A program made the translations under genes and the position numbers. The notes under the pieces are model-generated. The model was not told the origin of the DNA. It searched no databases and was given only the letters and a program-made list of their open reading frames with translations. From the NCBI GenBank assembly GCA_022865865.1, contig JALHTN010000120.1, forward strand, positions 1-23,921: a stretch of DNA of 23,921 nucleotides, written 5' to 3'. Below, piece by piece: positions 18,937 to 23,921 of this stretch (position 1 is its first letter; each line of letters begins with the position of its first letter). Source of the DNA: Anaerolineales bacterium (GTDB lineage: Bacteria; Chloroflexota; Anaerolineae; Anaerolineales; UBA4823).

Positions 18937-20687
18937 AAGAAATCACCCACGATCAGGCCCAGAGTTTCATATTGGCGGCTGCAGATGGCCTTCTGGAGGA
19001 TCCTCAACGCGGAGAATTGCTCCACCATCTGCATTCATGCGAAGAATGCCGCGCCGTATCCAAACGTTTGGATACCTTGCACAGCGACCTGCAGCTTGCC
19101 TTTAACGAGCGCTGGGATGATGTCGAGGTCCCCGAAACGCCCTTGGTAACCGAACTTCCCCAAGCGGAACCACTCTGGCCTCGATTGGGACGTATGGCTG
19201 TGAATTTCTCGCTGGCTGCTTTGTGGATCTGGCTTTATTGGGCCGTGTTTAGTTATTTTCGGGTCATATTTTCACATGAAGAGTTTCGCACCAACCAGAT
19301 CATTTTAGTGATCGTGTTGATCTTATTTTTTGTGCAGTTCCGTAAAGAGCACTGGCGGCCGCGTCTCGATGTTTTACCGCATATCTTTTGGCCTGGGTTG
19401 ACTTTGTTGCTAATTGGTTCCGTGTCCTATTTGCTGGCAGAACGCTTCCTGGATATCAATACCCTCTCGGCCTCGTTGTTTGGCCTGGCAACCTATGGCC
19501 TGATCGGGTTATGGATGTCGCCACGACGCTGGTTGGCTGGATTACCTGCAGCCTTGCTCTTGATTGGCACGTTGCCATTTGGAGAGCACCTTCAGACCTT
19601 TGTGGGCTATCCCATACGCATCGCCACCGCCAATATTATCCAGGAAGGGCTGCAAGCGATTGGTATTAACTCGGTGGGAGTGGATACCATCCTGGTGTTT
19701 GAGAGCGGTCTGGCCCAGGTGGATATCCCCTGCAGCGGCATCAAAAGCCTTTGGACAGGGATGCTCTTTCTGATCGCGGTTACCTGGATAGAGCGCAGTT
19801 CCATCAATCTGCGCTGGTTTGGGATCGCGATCTTGATGGGAATTTTACTCTTCTTGGCCAATGTGGCCCGGGTTGCTGTGCTGGTGATTGTAGGGCAGGT
19901 AGCTGGTTGGGAGCTGATCGCAGAACTAATCCATGTACCGTTGGGGGTACTGGCTTTTGGTGTGGTTTGCGGGGTGGTTTTGTTTTTTATCAGGACTCAG
20001 AAACCTTCAGTGTATCTAACCCCACTTAAATTTGTGCAATCACCTCCAGAGAGTGATGAAACATCTGGGATTATGAAACGCCCGGTTTGGTTGGCACCCT
20101 TCTTGGCAATCGGTATTGCTGGAATGGCGTTGGTTTATACCCCTCGACCATATCCTGTAATGGCACAGGCCGCCATAGATTGGGTTTTTTCATCAAAAAT
20201 GCAGGTACAGGTTGATCCCCTATCCCCCGAACTATTCGCCTGGGTAACGAAAGATGGTGCTGAGTTCGCCGACCGCTGGGATTTCACCTGGAACGGAGAG
20301 GCGGATGAAATCCATGGCTCGCTGATGTTCCTGACCAGCAACACCTGGCGCGGTCAACACCGTCCTGAGCGCTGTTTCGAAGTCCAGGGGATAACGGTCG
20401 AAACATACCAAACTGTATTCTTTGATGATGAATTTACAGCGCAAATGGTATTGGTAAGTGGCGGGCCGCAACAGGCCACGGCCTTGTATTGGCTCCAAAC
20501 TGGTCAACACGCCACCGATGATTTCGCTGCCCGCATCTGGTCAGACCTGGGTTCTGAGCGGCAGCCCTGGGTCCTGGTGACACTTTTGTTAGATGATGTT
20601 TACCCACCGAATAGTGCCGAAGTCCGTTCGATCGCGGAAATTGTGCGCACTGTGGTGGCTGACAGCTTGGAAGGAGGATTGCCATGA
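18933..20687 (+). CDS. Zinc-finger anti-sigma / exosortase / EpsI-like fusion protein
   Basis: A 584-residue protein with three parts. Residues 1-50 form a cytoplasmic anti-sigma zinc finger of the HX3CX2C type (histidine 32, cysteines 36 and 39). Residues 80-365 are a polytopic membrane exosortase core with the expected triad: cysteine 267 in IPCSGIKSLW, arginine 313 in ANVARVAVL and histidine 334 in IHVPLGV. Residues 385-584 follow a further membrane segment and resemble the exosortase-associated EpsI domain (TWRGQHRPERCFEVQG). By family, exosortases cleave PEP-CTERM tails and pass the protein on for surface delivery. The gene overlaps its neighbours by ATGA at both ends. Fusion of an anti-sigma domain to the sortase would couple sorting to sigma activity; this coupling is inference. 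Confidence 0.88.
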   Translation: MKEITHDQAQSFILAAADGLLEDPQRGELLHHLHSCEECRAVSKRLDTLHSDLQLAFNERWDDVEVPETPLVTELPQAEPLWPRLGRMAVNFSLAALWIWLYWAVFSYFRVIFSHEEFRTNQIILVIVLILFFVQFRKEHWRPRLDVLPHIFWPGLTLLLIGSVSYLLAERFLDINTLSASLFGLATYGLIGLWMSPRRWLAGLPAALLLIGTLPFGEHLQTFVGYPIRIATANIIQEGLQAIGINSVGVDTILVFESGLAQVDIPCSGIKSLWTGMLFLIAVTWIERSSINLRWFGIAILMGILLFLANVARVAVLVIVGQVAGWELIAELIHVPLGVLAFGVVCGVVLFFIRTQKPSVYLTPLKFVQSPPESDETSGIMKRPVWLAPFLAIGIAGMALVYTPRPYPVMAQAAIDWVFSSKMQVQVDPLSPELFAWVTKDGAEFADRWDFTWNGEADEIHGSLMFLTSNTWRGQHRPERCFEVQGITVETYQTVFFDDEFTAQMVLVSGGPQQATALYWLQTGQHATDDFAARIWSDLGSERQPWVLVTLLLDDVYPPNSAEVRSIAEIVRTVVADSLEGGLP

Positions 20688-23584
20688 ATCGAGTGAAAAG
20701 AATTTTTCGCCGGATTTTTAACATAAAATATTGGGGCTATGGCCTTTTCTGGTCGTGGAATCTGATCTTTTTAGCCTTCATATTCCTGGGGTTTGCTCCC
20801 AATGTAGTGCCGGAGATGATTGATGCTGTTCGGGAAGATTTGATCCCGATCAAATATTTGGTGACTGCAGTGCTGGTGACCTTGATCCCAGTGATGGCTG
20901 TTCTCCTCGGTTTGATGCCGTTGCGCCGTTCCCCAGGGAAATTACTAGCCTTGGGGTATGGCGTAGAAGGTCCATTAATGGTCTTGTTGTTGGTGCGCAT
21001 CTTTGCGGTGCGTGACTCTACTCCGCCAATTGACCTGCTTTACTTGTTTGCTTTGCTGGGTGTATTCACATTATTGTGGCAGATTCTCGATAAACGCATT
21101 AACGAGCGCGGCCTAGTCTTCGATATCGTTCGAATCGTTGGCCTGACTTTGTTATTCCTGGTCGGTATCTATGCTGCAGTGCTGATCGGTTTTTATGTGG
21201 TTCCCATACTCAAAGAAATCCCTCGAATCCTTATGGAAGCAGCCCGTGAGTTTTGGCGCGTGCTCACCGATTTCGATCGGGAGACCTTGATTGTTTTGCC
21301 CTTCACGCTGTTAGGGATTGTTCTGGGTTTATACACCGCGACTTTGGTTATTATCGCACCGATTGCAGTCCCCATTCTTTATGTGGTCAATTGGTGGCGG
21401 GGATTGCAGGCTGTGGGCTTGCGCCGTAAACGCCTGCTTGCATCTCTGGTGACGGCTGGCGTTGGAATAACTGCTGTTCTGTTGTTTATATTGGCTAACC
21501 AGCAACCCCAGCACAAAGCCTATGCTTTACTCGAAAACCAGCCCAAAACCTTGGATGAAGCTAAAGAACTCCAACACGAGCAAGAAGATATCCGCAGGGG
21601 ATTGCTCAATGCTTATCTCGCACCTGTGCGTTATCTCAGTGCGGTTGGTGAAGTGATGCATGTGCAAGAGATATACAAATGGAGTTTCAATCTCTCAGAT
21701 GAAGCTGCCCGCAAGGTTGAGCAAGTCTTCGAAATACCTGCCCGTCCTGTGCTCTATGAGCCGATGGTGCCCATTGATCCAGAAGTAGCTGACTCCGAAT
21801 GGTGGAACCAGCGTGCCCTGCGCAGCGAACCGCAAGAAGCCTCCCGGCTCTATGAAGCCTTTTTCGATCAAACCATCTTCGAGGGAGAACGCGAAACCAT
21901 TCTCAATGCTGTAAAGGATACCTGGTCGGGCGATCAGGCTCTCCTCGCCTGGCAAGCAGTTGACGACCGTGAGATTTTACTCACTCAGCAAGATGTCAGG
22001 ATCACTGAACATGGTGATTGGGCCGAAGTGGAATTGTTTGAAGCATACCAGAATCAAACCAGTCAGCGTCAGGAGGTCGTTTACTACTTCAGTTTGCCCG
22101 AAACCGCCGTGCTTACCGGTGTCTGGTTGGGAGATTCACCGAATCGAAGTGAGCGTGCTGCCTTCCGAATTTCCCCTCGTGGAGCTGCCCAACAAGTTTA
22201 TCGTGAGCAAGTGCGGATCAATATTGACCCGGCCTTGCTGGAGCAAATTGGCCCCCGACAGTATCGTTTACGTGTCTTTCCTATCGAGCCGCAACGCGTG
22301 CATTGGAATGGAGAACGGGAAGAAAGGATCGTCACACCTGGCGCTCAATTGTATATGTGGCTGACCTACACTGTCCTCGCCAATGATGGAGCCTGGCCTT
22401 TGCCGCTGTTGGCTGAAAAAGCGAATGTCTATTGGGATCAAAGCTCCCTCCGAACTGTTAATGGCAATCCTCTGGATGGTCAAGCGGAATCCTGGCTTCC
22501 CAACTCGGTTGCAGTGGCGAACCCGGTTGAATCCACCGCACACCAGGTCAGCTTCCCTTCGGGAGAAACTGTCGTCCTGCTGCCCGTGTCAGATGCTCAG
22601 AATTATGAAATCCCTGCGGATCTGCAGTTGGCCGTGGTTTTGGACCGTTCGCGCAGCATGGGAATGCAGTCAGACGCGGTCGCCGAGACGTTGACAGCGT
22701 TGCAAACGATGGCTTCCGATGTGGATGTTTATCTGACATCATCGTTTTATCGGGGTGAGCAGGCATCGATTGTTAAGCTGGCCAAGATTGTCCCCAACCA
22801 AATCGATTATATCGGCGGGCAAAATGCGGCTGAACTGCTTGATCAGTTCTTTGACCTCAGTAAAGGCCGCAGTTATGATGCTCTATTTGTGCTCACGGAT
22901 GGAACGGGGTTTCAATTGGGCGGAGAATCGGTAGATTTGCCTATTCCCAACGCTCCGGTTTGGATGGTACATCTCGATGGGAATTTCCCATATGGATATG
23001 ACGATGTAACCTTACAGACTATTCAAGCCAGTGGAGGTGGGGTAGCCGGAAATTTGGATGAAGCCCTCCTCAGGCTGGCAGTCAGCCTTGTAGGTGCCAC
23101 CCACCCCGAAGTTTCCAGCCGGGATATCGTCGATGGTTATGAGTGGTTGGCTCTCACCTCGGATGCTGCATTCCCCTTGGATGCAGAGATCATCACCCAC
23201 AGAGTGGATGATCCCTTTGCAACCCTGGCTGCCCGTCGCCTGATATTAAACGAAATGTACCGGCAGCGCGGTCAAATTGAGAAATTAGAAACACTCGATT
23301 ATCTGCATGCTGTAGCTAAAGAACACGGCATCGTCACCCCCTACTCGTCGATGATTGTGTTGGTAAATAATGGGCAGCAAACCCGTTTGGATAAACTGGA
23401 AGCCCAAGAAAACCGATTCGAGCGCGAAGTTGAAGAAATAGGTGAAACCGTACCATCCCCATTGGAAGTGACCGGTGTTCCCGAACCCCATGAGTGGCTG
23501 CTGATCTTTCTCAGTATAGTAATTCTGGGTTGGTATGCCTGGCACAAGCGAATGGATTTCCAACAGGGACGACTGCGAGCGTAA
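20684..23584 (+). CDS. PEP-CTERM polytopic membrane protein with VIT and vWA domains
   Basis: A 966-residue protein. Residues 10-275 contain about seven hydrophobic segments. A VIT domain spans roughly 430-570, with the family pattern VYREQVRINIDPALLEQIGP followed by RLRVFPI. A von Willebrand A domain starts near 645 with the MIDAS motif DRSRSM (aspartate 654) and FVLTDGTGF. The C-terminus is a PEP-CTERM signal: VPEP at 932-935, a hydrophobic stretch WLLIFLSIVILGWYAW, and a basic tail HKRM. The exosortase encoded immediately upstream (ATGA overlap) is therefore its probable processing enzyme. It resembles the PEP-CTERM family integral membrane proteins known from some cyanobacteria. Its molecular role is not known; vWA-VIT domains usually mediate metal-dependent protein contacts. 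Confidence 0.88.
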   Translation: MNRVKRIFRRIFNIKYWGYGLFWSWNLIFLAFIFLGFAPNVVPEMIDAVREDLIPIKYLVTAVLVTLIPVMAVLLGLMPLRRSPGKLLALGYGVEGPLMVLLLVRIFAVRDSTPPIDLLYLFALLGVFTLLWQILDKRINERGLVFDIVRIVGLTLLFLVGIYAAVLIGFYVVPILKEIPRILMEAAREFWRVLTDFDRETLIVLPFTLLGIVLGLYTATLVIIAPIAVPILYVVNWWRGLQAVGLRRKRLLASLVTAGVGITAVLLFILANQQPQHKAYALLENQPKTLDEAKELQHEQEDIRRGLLNAYLAPVRYLSAVGEVMHVQEIYKWSFNLSDEAARKVEQVFEIPARPVLYEPMVPIDPEVADSEWWNQRALRSEPQEASRLYEAFFDQTIFEGERETILNAVKDTWSGDQALLAWQAVDDREILLTQQDVRITEHGDWAEVELFEAYQNQTSQRQEVVYYFSLPETAVLTGVWLGDSPNRSERAAFRISPRGAAQQVYREQVRINIDPALLEQIGPRQYRLRVFPIEPQRVHWNGEREERIVTPGAQLYMWLTYTVLANDGAWPLPLLAEKANVYWDQSSLRTVNGNPLDGQAESWLPNSVAVANPVESTAHQVSFPSGETVVLLPVSDAQNYEIPADLQLAVVLDRSRSMGMQSDAVAETLTALQTMASDVDVYLTSSFYRGEQASIVKLAKIVPNQIDYIGGQNAAELLDQFFDLSKGRSYDALFVLTDGTGFQLGGESVDLPIPNAPVWMVHLDGNFPYGYDDVTLQTIQASGGGVAGNLDEALLRLAVSLVGATHPEVSSRDIVDGYEWLALTSDAAFPLDAEIITHRVDDPFATLAARRLILNEMYRQRGQIEKLETLDYLHAVAKEHGIVTPYSSMIVLVNNGQQTRLDKLEAQENRFEREVEEIGETVPSPLEVTGVPEPHEWLLIFLSIVILGWYAWHKRMDFQQGRLRA

Positions 23585-23613
23585 GTCCTATACCCCACTG
23601 AATAAGGAGCAGT

Positions 23614-23921
23614 ATGCAGACGGGAAGTGATTCTTGGATAAAATTGCATGGCACCAAACTGATAGGCATTTTGGCAATCGTGGGATTGGTGGTTATGTGC
23701 CTATTTTTATTCTACTTCTGGTTGGTGCTGTCGGACAATTTAGGGACATTCCATAATACAACCGATGTAGCTGATCTGGACGGCGACGGTGACCTGGATG
23801 TGGTCATGCACAATGTTCTAAACGAAGCGGAATTTACCGCGTTTTCTGTCATGACACTGTGGGTCAACCAAAACGATGGGCAGTTTGAAGCCCACCGCCT
23901 TGGTGATGCTGAGTTTGGACC
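23614..23921 (+). CDS. Membrane-anchored FG-GAP/VCBS repeat protein (5' part only)
   Basis: The frame from ATG 23614 stays open to the window end (102 codons). AAGGAG at 23604-23609 is a good Shine-Dalgarno, and the gap after the previous stop is 29 bp, so it belongs to the same operon. Residues about 15-40 are a single hydrophobic anchor or uncleaved signal (LIGILAIVGLVVMCLFLFYFW). The exported part opens with DVADLDGDGDLDVVMHN, a calcium-binding FG-GAP repeat of the beta-propeller type, followed by LWVNQNDGQFEAH. A surface or extracellular role is expected. Whether it also ends in a PEP-CTERM signal cannot be seen because the gene is cut off. Confidence 0.8.
   Translation, partial: MQTGSDSWIKLHGTKLIGILAIVGLVVMCLFLFYFWLVLSDNLGTFHNTTDVADLDGDGDLDVVMHNVLNEAEFTAFSVMTLWVNQNDGQFEAHRLGDAEFG

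Overview
The window looks like chromosomal DNA from an anaerobic, carbohydrate-fermenting bacterium, most likely a Chloroflexota (Anaerolineae-type) organism. That assignment is inference. It rests on moderate base composition, an oligopeptide-type sugar importer sitting beside cytoplasmic glycosidases, paired GH94 phosphorylases, and an exosortase/PEP-CTERM locus. There is no rRNA or other marker gene to settle it.

Region 1 (1-13362, + strand) is a beta-glycan utilisation cluster. It has the last 45 codons of a DppC/OppC-type permease and two overlapping ATPases (DppD/DppF type). These are followed by a GH2 beta-mannosidase, a GH3 beta-glucosidase, a GH94 cellobiose-type phosphorylase broken by one in-frame TAG, a GH1 beta-glucosidase and a second GH94 phosphorylase. 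None of the five enzymes has a signal peptide. The simplest model is import of intact beta-manno/gluco-oligosaccharides by the ABC system, then internal hydrolysis or phosphorolysis.

Region 2 (13400-15214, - strand) is a two-gene unit. A LarA-family (nickel-pincer) 2-hydroxyacid racemase/epimerase is followed after 3 bp by gluconokinase. The pairing suggests aldonate epimerisation and phosphorylation into 6-phosphogluconate. Region 3 (15493-17778, + strand, divergent from region 2) pairs a GH4 phospho-glycosidase with a BadF/BcrA-type sugar kinase, which could be a PTS-independent kinase-plus-phosphoglycosidase route.

Region 4 (17779-18348) is about 570 bp of non-coding DNA. It holds a striking array of six CCTNNNAGG nonamers at 15-16 bp pitch that folds into one long hairpin. 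An imperfect 24-bp inverted repeat brackets this, and a tRNA T-arm-like motif lies just inside its left arm.

Region 5 (18349-window end, + strand) is the most unusual part. Three genes are coupled by ATGA start/stop overlaps. They encode an ECF sigma factor, a protein fusing a zinc-finger anti-sigma domain to an exosortase core and an EpsI-like domain, and a 966-residue polytopic membrane protein with VIT and von Willebrand A domains that ends in a PEP-CTERM sorting signal (VPEP, hydrophobic stretch, basic tail). A membrane-anchored FG-GAP repeat protein follows and runs off the window. Together this reads as a dedicated one-substrate exosortase system wired directly to its own transcription factor.
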